From positions 1 to 7,058 of the forward strand of contig JASGDB010000103.1 in NCBI GenBank assembly GCA_049841315.1: a stretch of 7,058 nt of DNA, written 5' to 3'. This stretch comes from JASGDB01 sp049841315 (lineage in GTDB: Bacteria; Bacteroidota; Bacteroidia; Flavobacteriales; Weeksellaceae). The translations under genes and the position numbers were made by a program. Below the pieces are notes generated by a model. The model was given only the letters and a program-made list of their open reading frames with translations, ran no database searches and was not told where the DNA came from. Positions 1-6,762 of the stretch are shown one piece after another (the first letter of the stretch is position 1; each line of letters starts with the position of its first letter).

Positions 1-1
1 C

Positions 2-114
2 TTTAGAAAACAAGCAACAGGGACTAAATGTTTAAAGCGATATTTGTATATCTGCAGTCTCTCTGTCTTTTTCCTGTTGCTTTTTCCAATGTATTCTTCT
101 AAATGATTTTTTTT
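2..114 (+). terminator. Nested inverted repeat followed by T8, possible terminator of an upstream gene
   Basis: Bases 12-23 pair with 71-82: 11 Watson-Crick pairs plus one G-U (core AAGCAACAGG / CCTGTTGCTT). Outside this, 2-8 (TTTAGAA) pairs with 97-103 (TTCTAAA). A run of eight T follows at 107-114. Stem plus T-run on the plus strand resembles an intrinsic terminator for a gene left of the window, just before the mreB promoter region. The 47-base inner loop is unusually large for a terminator, so another structured RNA or a leftover repeat is possible. The pairing is read directly; the function is inferred. Confidence 0.35.
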
Positions 115-136
115 AACTTTTAGTATAATGAATATT

Positions 137-143
137 TACTTTG
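137..143 (+). promoter_or_regulatory. Upstream candidate -7 box for the mreB operon
   Basis: TACTTTG resembles the Bacteroidetes -7 element TAnnTTTG, but with one base fewer in the spacer (or one mismatch if read as TTACTTTG from 136). A T-rich tract at 107-114 lies at about the right distance for a weak -33 element. The box is followed by CAAACTTAT, nearly the same context as the second candidate 90 bases downstream. It could be a second, distal operon promoter, with a leader of roughly 110 bases. Confidence 0.3.
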
Positions 144-226
144 CAAACTTATCACAGGCTCTTAGTTTTAATAAAAATTTAACCAAAATTTTTTTCGCAT
201 AATAAAACAGAATGCTTCTAAATTTA

Positions 227-234
227 TATCTTTG
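227..234 (+). promoter_or_regulatory. Proximal candidate -7 box for the mreB operon
   Basis: TATCTTTG matches the Bacteroidetes -7 consensus TAnnTTTG exactly and ends 26 bases before the mreB ATG. This would give a short leader of about 20 bases. No TTTG-like -33 element is visible at the usual distance (roughly 200-209 reads ATAATAAAAC), so recognition would rest on the -7 box or on an activator. There is no clear Shine-Dalgarno sequence before the ATG, which is normal for this phylum. Confidence 0.5.
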
Positions 235-260
235 TAAACTTATAAAACTTCGACGAAAAA

Positions 261-1286
261 ATGGGATTATTTGATATGTTCACGCAGGATATTGCGATTG
301 ACCTTGGAACCGCCAACACACTTATCATACACAACAATAAAATTGTTATCGACCAGCCTTCTATTGTCGCTATTGACAGGGCTTCCGGGAGACCGATTGC
401 CGTCGGAGAGCAGGCGAAACACATGCAGGGGAAAACCCACGAAGACATCAAAACCGTAAGACCGCTAAAAGACGGTGTAATTGCGGATTTTCATGCTTCC
501 GAACACATGATAAAGGAATTCATCAAGCAGATTCCGGGAATCAAGGGGAAACTCTTCCAGCCTGCACTGAAAATTGTAATCTGTATTCCTTCCGGAATTA
601 CCGAAGTGGAAAAAAGAGCCGTAAGAGACTCCGCCCAAAAAGTAAATGCCAAAGAAGTACGCCTGATTTACGAACCAATGGCTGCCGCTATCGGGGTGGG
701 AATCGATGTTCAGAAGCCTGAGGGAAACATGATTATCGACATAGGCGGAGGTACAACAGAAATCGCCGTGGTAGCACTCGGAGGAATTGTATGCGATAAA
801 TCCGTAAAAATCGCCGGAGACGTTTTCACCAATGATATTGCGTACTATATGAGAACACATCACAATCTTTACATCGGCGAAAGAACAGCCGAAAGAGTAA
901 AAATCGAAGTGGGTTCTGCGATTGAGGAACTCGATATGGAGATTGAAGACATTCCGGTACAGGGGCGCGACCTGATTACAGGAAAACCGAAAGAAATCAT
1001 GGTGAACTACAAAGAAATCGCAAGAGCTTTGGATAAATCCATCATCAGAATTGAAGATGCCGTAATGGAAACCCTTTCCCTTACTCCGCCGGAGCTTGCC
1101 GCAGACATCTACAAAACCGGTATTTATCTTGCCGGAGGCGGTGCTTTGCTGAGAGGACTGGCAGACCGCCTTCACAAGAAAACCGGACTTCCTGTTTTCG
1201 TGGCGGAAGACCCATTGAGAGCGGTAGTACGAGGAACGGGTATTGCTCTTAAAAATATGGACAAGTATAACTTTCTGATTAAGTAA
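261..1286 (+). CDS. mreB: Rod shape-determining protein MreB (bacterial actin)
   Basis: MreB is a cytoplasmic actin-like ATPase. It forms short membrane-bound filaments that orient and move the side-wall synthesis machinery. The 341 residues are the normal family length. Visible motifs are phosphate-1 DLGTANT (14-20), RPLKDGVI (67-74), YEPMAAAIG (137-145) with Glu138 in the connect/catalytic region, phosphate-2 DIGGGTTEIAV (160-170), ERVKIEVGSA (211-220) and the adenosine loop AGGGALLRGL (291-300), then RGTG at 324-327. The N-terminus MGLFDMF is short and amphipathic, as in the membrane-targeting segment of other MreBs. The ATG at 261 is chosen because it gives this N-terminus and lies just downstream of a TAnnTTTG box. 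It is the first gene of the elongasome operon, 23 bases before mreC. No motif is missing. Assignment is essentially certain; a second MreB-family copy elsewhere cannot be excluded. Confidence 0.98.
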   Translation: MGLFDMFTQDIAIDLGTANTLIIHNNKIVIDQPSIVAIDRASGRPIAVGEQAKHMQGKTHEDIKTVRPLKDGVIADFHASEHMIKEFIKQIPGIKGKLFQPALKIVICIPSGITEVEKRAVRDSAQKVNAKEVRLIYEPMAAAIGVGIDVQKPEGNMIIDIGGGTTEIAVVALGGIVCDKSVKIAGDVFTNDIAYYMRTHHNLYIGERTAERVKIEVGSAIEELDMEIEDIPVQGRDLITGKPKEIMVNYKEIARALDKSIIRIEDAVMETLSLTPPELAADIYKTGIYLAGGGALLRGLADRLHKKTGLPVFVAEDPLRAVVRGTGIALKNMDKYNFLIK

Positions 1287-1301
1287 CATATTGTAATTTT
1301 T

Positions 1302-1312
1302 AGGATATTGTG
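1302..1312 (+). promoter_or_regulatory. GTG start of mreC with a weak AGGA ribosome site
   Basis: AGGA at 1302-1305 lies 4 bases before GTG at 1310-1312. An in-frame TAG at 1301-1303 rules out any start further upstream except the rare codon ATT at 1307. The next in-frame ATG (Met15) lies inside the membrane segment. GTG is therefore the best start, although it is not the usual ATG. It may lower MreC output relative to MreB. Confidence 0.6.
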
Positions 1313-2161
1313 GGATTTTTGTTAAGATTATTTTCGAAGAATGGACTGTTCATGTTCTTTCTGTTCCTGCAGATTATCGCACTTATCCTGATTTTCAGTC
1401 GCAATTCCATGCAGCAATCGTGGTTTGCCGGGCAGACTGCCGCTTTCAATTCCTGGGTGTCGGGATATATTGACGAGGGAGCTTCTTATCTCAAACTCAA
1501 AGAAGTGAATGAAAACCTCGTAGCCCAAAACAAACAGCTCATGGAACAGCTGTACGGAAAAGAAACCGCCGTAAAACCGCAGTTCAGGAAAGTTCACGAT
1601 ACGATTGGCGGAGGACAGATTTATACGTTTGTGGACGGGGAAATCACATTCAACAGTATCAACAGAAAGGACAATTATTTCACCATCAACCGCGGAAAAC
1701 GAGACGGCGTACTTCCGAAAATGGGCGTAATAGCCCCGAAAGGCATCGCCGGAATCGTTATCAATACCACCGACAGTTATTCGCTCGCACAATCCGTTTT
1801 GAGCGTAAACAAAATAATGATTAACGCCTCTCTCAAAAATTCCGGATACTTCGGAACACTGACGTGGAGAGGAGATAACTCCCGAATCATGCACCTTTCG
1901 GATATTCCGAAATATGTTCCGCTGAAAATAGGAGACACCGTGATTACTGACGGAAAATCCGCCATTTTCCCTGCCGGAATCATGATTGGAACGATTGCCG
2001 GATACGAGGTGGACAGCAAAACCGGTTTTTGGGACATCTCCGTGGAGCTGAGCGAAAAAATGGGTACGCTGAATAAAGTATATGTCATTAAAAACATGAA
2101 AAAAGCAGAAGTACAAAGAATACAGGATACTTTACAGGCAACTATTGAGAGAAACAAATGA
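1310..2161 (+). CDS. mreC: Rod shape-determining protein MreC
   Basis: MreC is a bitopic inner-membrane protein whose periplasmic part binds and activates PBP2 and, with MreD, links it to MreB filaments. The 283 residues show the standard plan: a short basic cytoplasmic end, one membrane helix at about 12-30 (FMFFLFLQIIALILIF region), a helical coiled-coil stretch at about 55-85 (KLKEVNENLVAQNKQLMEQL), then the beta-rich domain. Family signatures there are NRGKRDGV (127-134), the IAPKGIAGIV region (141-150), and GDTVITDGKSAIFPAGIMIG (208-227). A short basic tail follows (264-283). Translation starts at GTG; an in-frame stop just upstream forbids a longer protein. The TGA stop overlaps the mreD ATG by 4 bases (ATGA), suggesting translational coupling. 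Length and motifs are complete, so this is a confident call. Confidence 0.96.
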   Translation: MGFLLRLFSKNGLFMFFLFLQIIALILIFSRNSMQQSWFAGQTAAFNSWVSGYIDEGASYLKLKEVNENLVAQNKQLMEQLYGKETAVKPQFRKVHDTIGGGQIYTFVDGEITFNSINRKDNYFTINRGKRDGVLPKMGVIAPKGIAGIVINTTDSYSLAQSVLSVNKIMINASLKNSGYFGTLTWRGDNSRIMHLSDIPKYVPLKIGDTVITDGKSAIFPAGIMIGTIAGYEVDSKTGFWDISVELSEKMGTLNKVYVIKNMKKAEVQRIQDTLQATIERNK

Positions 2162-2664
2162 TAACCAGAACCCTCTTTACCGATATACTCTCCATTATAT
2201 TTCTGATTGCCCTTCAGATTTTTGTGCTGAACAGGATTACGCTGTTCGGGCAGTATACTCCGGTGCTGTATCCGGTTTTTGTGATGTTTTATCCTTTTTT
2301 CAGAAACCGTTATCAGTTTCTTGCGCTGAGCTTTGTTCTCGGGCTTGGGATTGACGCTTTTCTTTATACATGGGGAATCAATGCATTTGCAACTACGCTG
2401 ATTGCCTATTTCAGAACCGTAATATTCAGAACCTCTACAGATACTTCCACGGATTTCTTTTCTTTCCTGACTTTGCAGTGGAGCCAGTTTCTGTTTTTCA
2501 TTTTTTCGAGTATCTTCCTGCACCAGCTCATCGTACAGTATCTCGAATTTTTCAAACTAAGCCGTTTTTTTGATATTTTTGTAAATGTTTTGGCTGCGAG
2601 CGGTATTTCTTTTATTTTTATACTTCTTTATGCTTTACTATTTAAAATCAAACAAAAAGTTTGA
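2158..2664 (+). CDS. mreD: Rod shape-determining protein MreD
   Basis: MreD is a small integral inner-membrane partner of MreC in the elongasome. The 168 residues are very hydrophobic and rich in Phe, with roughly five to six membrane helices (about 8-27, 35-49, 53-72, 76-91, 108-126 and 140-163). The segment GLGIDAFLYTWGINAF (62-77) fits the conserved G-x-x-x-D...G pattern of MreD. Sequence conservation is low in this family, so the call also rests on position between mreC and mrdA. The ATG overlaps the mreC stop (ATGA), and the TGA stop overlaps the TTG start of mrdA (TTGA at 2661-2664). Nothing is missing; the length is typical. Confidence 0.93.
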   Translation: MITRTLFTDILSIIFLIALQIFVLNRITLFGQYTPVLYPVFVMFYPFFRNRYQFLALSFVLGLGIDAFLYTWGINAFATTLIAYFRTVIFRTSTDTSTDFFSFLTLQWSQFLFFIFSSIFLHQLIVQYLEFFKLSRFFDIFVNVLAASGISFIFILLYALLFKIKQKV

Positions 2665-4688
2665 AACCACAATACATTAAAATCATCAGTTTTCTGTCCG
2701 TTATTGCCCTGATTTTTGTGGCAAGGCTTTCGTATTTGCAATTATTTACCGACCGCTATGCGCTGAATGCCGCCAATACTTCCATTAAAATCGAATACAT
2801 CATTCCGCAGAGAGGAATCGTTTTCGACAGGAACGGGAAAATTCTCGCAGGCAACCAGCCTTCTTATGAAATTTCTCTTGTGCGGACACTGCTTAAAGAA
2901 GATTTTGATACCATTGGATTCTGCCATCTCATCGGCATTTCAAAAAATGAATTCATCCAAACGGTGAAAATCATCGACAGAGACATTAAAGATAAAAAAT
3001 ACTCCAAACTCTCTCCCGTTACCTTTTTAAAAAATATTTCCCGCGAAGATGTGGCGAGAATACAGGAAATTATTTTTAAATATCCGGCTTTCAGCATTGT
3101 TTCCCGACCTCAGCGACAGTATGAAGTTTCCACTTCCGGAAATCTTTTGGGCTATACGAATGAAGTGAATACCGGCGAGATTAAAAAAGATTCTCTTTAC
3201 TATCTTCCCGGCGACCTCATCGGAAAAAGCGGTGTAGAAAAGGCTTACGAGAAAGTCCTACGAGGAGAAAAAGGGATGAAATACATCCAGAAAGACATCA
3301 AGCTGAGAAGCATCGGTTCTTACAAAAACGGAGAATTAGACAAAGAAGTCGTTACCGGAAAAGATATTACGCTTACCATTGATTACGACCTTCAAAGGCT
3401 GGCAGAAGAAATGCTGGCGAACAAGCACGGAGCAATCGTAGCATTAGACCCGAATAACGGAGAAATCCTCGTAATGGCTACAGGCCCGGATATTGACCCG
3501 AATCTTTTCACCGGTCCTGAAAAATCCAAAAACCTTTACCGCCTCGCCATGGACACCGTGTACGAAAACAAACCAACTTTCGACCGTTCCATTCAGGCGG
3601 CATATCCTCCCGGTTCTACTTTCAAACTTCTTACAGCTCTTGCCGGAATGCAGATGGGCGTGATGGATGATAAAACCATTTTCCCTTGCGGTGGAGGATT
3701 CAATTACAGAGGTTTGAGGATTAAAGGACACGGCGGAGCAGACCCTCTCGTTCCTGCCATACAGGTTTCCAGCAACTGTTATTTTTCTCACGCTTTCCTT
3801 TCGATTGTTAATAAATATCCCGGAAATCCCTCGAAAGGTGTTGATGAATGGAAGGCCATCATGAACAGCTTCGGCGTCGGCGAATTTTTAAATAATGATT
3901 TGGCAGTGGGAACAAAAGGAAGAATTCCTTCCGGAGAATTTTATGAAAACCGCCAGAAAAAGATGAACGAACGCATCGGAAGCAAAAAAGATTATAAAAA
4001 CTGGGACCCTCTGGCTACAGGAGCGGTATTCAACGGAATGGGGCAGGGTGATGTAATGCTCACCCCAATCCAGATGGCTAATTTTATTGCGGCAATCGCC
4101 AACCGAGGCTGGTACTACACTCCGCATATCGTAAAATCTATTGACGGAAAACCCAATCCCGACCCTCGTTTTAAAGTAAAACACAAAACGCTGGTAGACC
4201 CGAAATATTTTGACCCGGTAATAAAAGGAATGGAAGCCGTTGTCCTCAGAGGAACCGCAAAGGGATTGAAAACCAATGATTTCACACAACTTGCCAAAAC
4301 CGGAACAGCACAAGTTCCGCAGGGAAAAGACAACTCTATTTTCGTATTGATTGCTCCTGCCGATAAGCCGAAAATCGTGGTTGCCGCCGTGATGGAACAT
4401 GCCGGATTTGGGGCAACCTGGGCAGGGCCAGCCTGTACTCTGGTTGCCGAGAAATACATTACCGGAGAAGTAAAAAGAGAACATCTTTACAAAAAAATGG
4501 TGAACGCCAGCTTTATGCCCGAGTACAAACGCCAATGGATTGCCGACCTGAAACGGAAGGGTCTCTACAAAGAACCTGAAACCGATTCCGTGAAGCTCAA
4601 AAAGAAAATGGACAGCCTTAAAATCGTCAATGAGTTGAAGCAAAAGGAAACACTAAAAAATACAACCATTCAAAAACAACAGCGATGA
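2661..4688 (+). CDS. mrdA: Penicillin-binding protein 2 (elongasome transpeptidase)
   Basis: This class B PBP is a DD-transpeptidase in the periplasm that cross-links new glycan strands made by RodA. The 675 residues contain a membrane anchor (about 6-24), an N-terminal pedestal/dimerisation region with RGIVFDRNGK (51-60), and a transpeptidase domain. The active-site motifs are all present: STFK with nucleophile Ser319 and Lys322, SSN (370-372), and KTG (546-548). The domain is followed by a Lys-rich, hydrophilic C-terminal tail of about 45-75 residues. The start is TTG at 2661, chosen because it leads directly into the membrane anchor and gives the common 4-base overlap with mreD. The first in-frame ATG lies after the catalytic domain begins to be needed, so a shorter form would lack the anchor. 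Next to rodA it is the elongation enzyme rather than the FtsI division PBP. Expected target of beta-lactams. Confidence 0.97.
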   Translation: MKPQYIKIISFLSVIALIFVARLSYLQLFTDRYALNAANTSIKIEYIIPQRGIVFDRNGKILAGNQPSYEISLVRTLLKEDFDTIGFCHLIGISKNEFIQTVKIIDRDIKDKKYSKLSPVTFLKNISREDVARIQEIIFKYPAFSIVSRPQRQYEVSTSGNLLGYTNEVNTGEIKKDSLYYLPGDLIGKSGVEKAYEKVLRGEKGMKYIQKDIKLRSIGSYKNGELDKEVVTGKDITLTIDYDLQRLAEEMLANKHGAIVALDPNNGEILVMATGPDIDPNLFTGPEKSKNLYRLAMDTVYENKPTFDRSIQAAYPPGSTFKLLTALAGMQMGVMDDKTIFPCGGGFNYRGLRIKGHGGADPLVPAIQVSSNCYFSHAFLSIVNKYPGNPSKGVDEWKAIMNSFGVGEFLNNDLAVGTKGRIPSGEFYENRQKKMNERIGSKKDYKNWDPLATGAVFNGMGQGDVMLTPIQMANFIAAIANRGWYYTPHIVKSIDGKPNPDPRFKVKHKTLVDPKYFDPVIKGMEAVVLRGTAKGLKTNDFTQLAKTGTAQVPQGKDNSIFVLIAPADKPKIVVAAVMEHAGFGATWAGPACTLVAEKYITGEVKREHLYKKMVNASFMPEYKRQWIADLKRKGLYKEPETDSVKLKKKMDSLKIVNELKQKETLKNTTIQKQQR

Positions 4689-5932
4689 GGTCAGCAGAAG
4701 GAATTGATAAAATGGGATTGGGATTGTACCTCCTCCTTTGCTCTTTCGCGGTAGCCAATATCTACAGCGTTGATGCGGGTTTGGGCAAAAAACAGCTGAT
4801 ATTTTTTGGAATTTCGTTGTTCGTAGGATTAATTATTTTCCTCACACGAAGCAAGTTTTTTGAAAACCTGGCGGGTATTTTCTATATCTTCGGATTTTTG
4901 CTACTTATTGGGTTGCACCCTTTCGGAACTGAAATTCTCGGGCAGAAAAACTGGTACAAATTCGGGAGTTTTACGATGCAGCCGGTGGAATTTGCCAAAA
5001 TAGGAACCGCTCTTATGCTTGCCAATTATGTTTCCGGGCCGGATTTTAATCTTCGATACCGAAAATCTCTGCTCTATTCTCTTGCCATTATTGGGATTCC
5101 GGCTATTGCTGTGCTTTCCATTCCCGATGTTGGTTCTTTACTGGTTTTCGGGGCGTTTGTTATTGCATTGTACCGTGAAGGACTGAGTGGATGGTTTTTC
5201 GGGGCAATCGGAATTGTGGGTTTTGTTTTCCTTTTTTCTACTTACCTCAATGACCCTTTGGGTTTCAATCCTTTGTATTTTACCCTTTTTATATTTTTCA
5301 CAGGGCTTTTATTCGTCCTTTTTAATTTCAGAACACTGCGCAGAAATATCAATGCTTTTGCTTTAACCATTGTAAGTATTCTTATGCTTTGCAGTCTTGC
5401 TTATTTTTCACCGAAAGTATTTGAAAAACTCCCGAAACACCAGCAGGAAAGGGTAGAAGTTCTCTATAAAGGCGAAAAACAATTCCGCGATACTTCGGGC
5501 TACAATCTTCTGTATTCCAAAACGGCTATCGGTTCCGGCGGACTTTGGGGAAAAGGCTACAAACAAGGTTCTGTAACGCAGGGAAAGTTCGTTCCGGAAC
5601 AGGAAACGGATTATATTTTCTGCACCGTGGGGGAGGAGTGGGGTTTTATGGGAAGTGCATTTCTGATTTTGGCCTATGTCTTGTTCATCGGCAGGATTTA
5701 TTACCTTTCCGAGCAACAGAAATCGGTTTTTAACCGTGTTTTCGGGTATTGCTTTGCATCGATACTTCTTTTGCATTTCTGCATTAATTTAGGAATGGTA
5801 ATGGGCTTGTTCCCGACTGTAGGAATTCCGCTGCCTTATTTCAGTTACGGTGGAAGTTCTCTGCTGGCTTTTTCGATTATGACCTTTATCTTTTTTAAAC
5901 TGAATTATACGGACAAAAACAGTCTGGTTTAG
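4685..5932 (+). CDS. rodA: Rod shape-determining protein RodA (SEDS glycosyltransferase)
   Basis: RodA is a SEDS-family peptidoglycan glycosyltransferase in the inner membrane. It polymerises lipid II and works as a pair with PBP2. In the 415 residues I see QPVEFAKI (99-106), PDVGSLLV (147-154), GSGGLWGKGY (283-292), and PEQETDYIF (304-312), whose Asp309 matches the catalytic Asp of the family. The C-terminal signature runs from INLGMVMG (367-374) to PYFSYGGSS (384-392). Next to PBP2 and Mre proteins this is RodA rather than FtsW. It overlaps the mrdA stop (ATGA) and is the last gene of the operon. Compared with E. coli RodA (about 370 residues), it carries some 45 more, which seem to form two extra helices before the large periplasmic loop (about 193-241). 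The only terminator-like hairpin downstream has a poor T-tail in this direction. Confidence 0.97.
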   Translation: MRSAEGIDKMGLGLYLLLCSFAVANIYSVDAGLGKKQLIFFGISLFVGLIIFLTRSKFFENLAGIFYIFGFLLLIGLHPFGTEILGQKNWYKFGSFTMQPVEFAKIGTALMLANYVSGPDFNLRYRKSLLYSLAIIGIPAIAVLSIPDVGSLLVFGAFVIALYREGLSGWFFGAIGIVGFVFLFSTYLNDPLGFNPLYFTLFIFFTGLLFVLFNFRTLRRNINAFALTIVSILMLCSLAYFSPKVFEKLPKHQQERVEVLYKGEKQFRDTSGYNLLYSKTAIGSGGLWGKGYKQGSVTQGKFVPEQETDYIFCTVGEEWGFMGSAFLILAYVLFIGRIYYLSEQQKSVFNRVFGYCFASILLLHFCINLGMVMGLFPTVGIPLPYFSYGGSSLLAFSIMTFIFFKLNYTDKNSLV

Positions 5933-5966
5933 TCCGAAATCAAGAATCGTAGATAACGCAATAAGA

Positions 5967-5993
5967 CAAAAAAGACCGCTTGTACAGCGGTCT
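5967..5993 (-). terminator. Hairpin terminator between convergent rodA and the NlpC/P60 gene
   Basis: Bases 5973-5980 (AGACCGCT) pair perfectly with 5986-5993 (AGCGGTCT) around a 5-base loop TGTAC. Read on the minus strand the stem is followed by TTTTTTGTC, a good intrinsic terminator 26 bases after the stop of the lipoprotein gene. Read on the plus strand the tail is only CCTTATATC, so termination of the rodA transcript would be weaker, leaving the two convergent transcripts possibly overlapping. Confidence 0.8.
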
Positions 5994-6018
5994 CCTTATA
6001 TCAATTATTTGTTTTCGT

Positions 6019-6717
6019 TTAGTTGGCAACCTGTGCGAAATTGCTTTTATCCAGAATTTCCGTACTCAAAATTCTTTTCGCAAATCGGTAGCGCGGTCCC
6101 CAGTATGAATCTTTCAGTGAAGAAACCATTACTCCTTTTGAAGTGGCTGCATGGATGAATTTCACATCTCCGTCTTCATCGATATCGTATACAATTCCTA
6201 CATGGGAAATTCTTCTTCCGTGCGAGAAAAACACCAAATCTCCCTTCTGAAGTTCGGATTTTTCTACATTTTCGCCTTCCTGGGACTGTGCCGCCGCAAC
6301 TCGCGGAAGATTCATCCCGACTGTTGCTCCGAAAACGGATAAAACAAACGCAGAACAGTCGATTCCACCTCTTGTCATTCCGCCGTATCTGTAAGGCGTT
6401 CCGAGATAAGATTCTGCTTCGTTCAGGATTCCGTCGATGGTTTTCTCAAATCTGATGGTTTTTGCAATCTCATCATTTTTCAGCGTATTTTCGATAGATG
6501 CCATCTGGGCTTTTTTAAGCTCTGCTTCACTGAAATTGTTAACAAGCTGTTTTTTTGCCGCTTCAATTTTCTGCTGGTCTAAGGAAGCCGTTTTGGCATT
6601 TGTTTTGTATTGGTTGTTGTAGTCTGCCGGTTGGGAAACTACATAGTTTGAAACGCAGGATTGCAGTGACAGAACAGAAATTACTGCTACGATACAGAAC
6701 GAAAATCTTTTCTTCAT
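6019..6717 (-). CDS. NlpC/P60-family lipoprotein, predicted peptidoglycan endopeptidase
   Basis: Predicted cell-wall hydrolase that cuts peptide stems of peptidoglycan, similar in build to the MepS/Spr group. The 232 residues begin with a lipoprotein signal peptide (basic MKKR, hydrophobic 8-18, lipobox LQSC with lipidated Cys21). The residues after Cys21 (VSNYVV) lack the acidic surface-export pattern of Bacteroidetes lipoproteins, so a periplasm-facing site is likelier. A charged helical linker follows (about 45-100). The catalytic NlpC/P60 domain covers about 100-217: LGTPYRYGG (105-113), nucleophile in DCSAF (Cys121), KGDLVFF (158-164), SHVGIV with His172, and FIHA with His189 as the polar third residue. 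All three catalytic positions are present. The gene is convergent with rodA and has its own promoter. Exact bond specificity (for example D,D versus D,L/L,D) cannot be read from sequence, so no gene symbol is given. Confidence 0.93.
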   Translation of the reverse strand: MKKRFSFCIVAVISVLSLQSCVSNYVVSQPADYNNQYKTNAKTASLDQQKIEAAKKQLVNNFSEAELKKAQMASIENTLKNDEIAKTIRFEKTIDGILNEAESYLGTPYRYGGMTRGGIDCSAFVLSVFGATVGMNLPRVAAAQSQEGENVEKSELQKGDLVFFSHGRRISHVGIVYDIDEDGDVKFIHAATSKGVMVSSLKDSYWGPRYRFAKRILSTEILDKSNFAQVAN

Positions 6718-6762
6718 ATATTAATTATCCGTGTTAGAAACTCAGTTATTTTTCAAAAACCA

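Noticed and set aside
2..106. Plus-strand open frame ending with TGA at 104-106, possible tail of an upstream protein
   Set aside because: Only about 34 codons, with no recognised family ending. The same bases form the nested inverted repeat, which better explains the stretch.
465..1289. Long minus-strand open frame (274 codons) opposite mreB
   Set aside because: It lies fully antisense to a complete, motif-rich mreB, its product has no recognisable domain, and similar antisense frames occur opposite mreC and mrdA. It is a by-product of codon use in the real gene.
1777..2523. Minus-strand open frame (248 codons) across the mreC-mreD junction
   Set aside because: It is antisense to two well-supported genes with no promoter or start context, and its product is low-complexity and Lys-rich without a known family.
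3888..4643. Minus-strand open frame (251 codons) opposite mrdA
   Set aside because: It covers the strand opposite the transpeptidase motifs of PBP2; its translation is Phe/His-rich and looks like a mirror of coding sequence.
261..5932. Frequent TTCCGG/TCCGGA hexamers in the operon
   Set aside because: They follow from common Ser-Gly, Ile-Pro and Ala-Gly codons (TCC, CCG, GGA) and show no regular spacing, so they are codon usage, not uptake or recombination signals.
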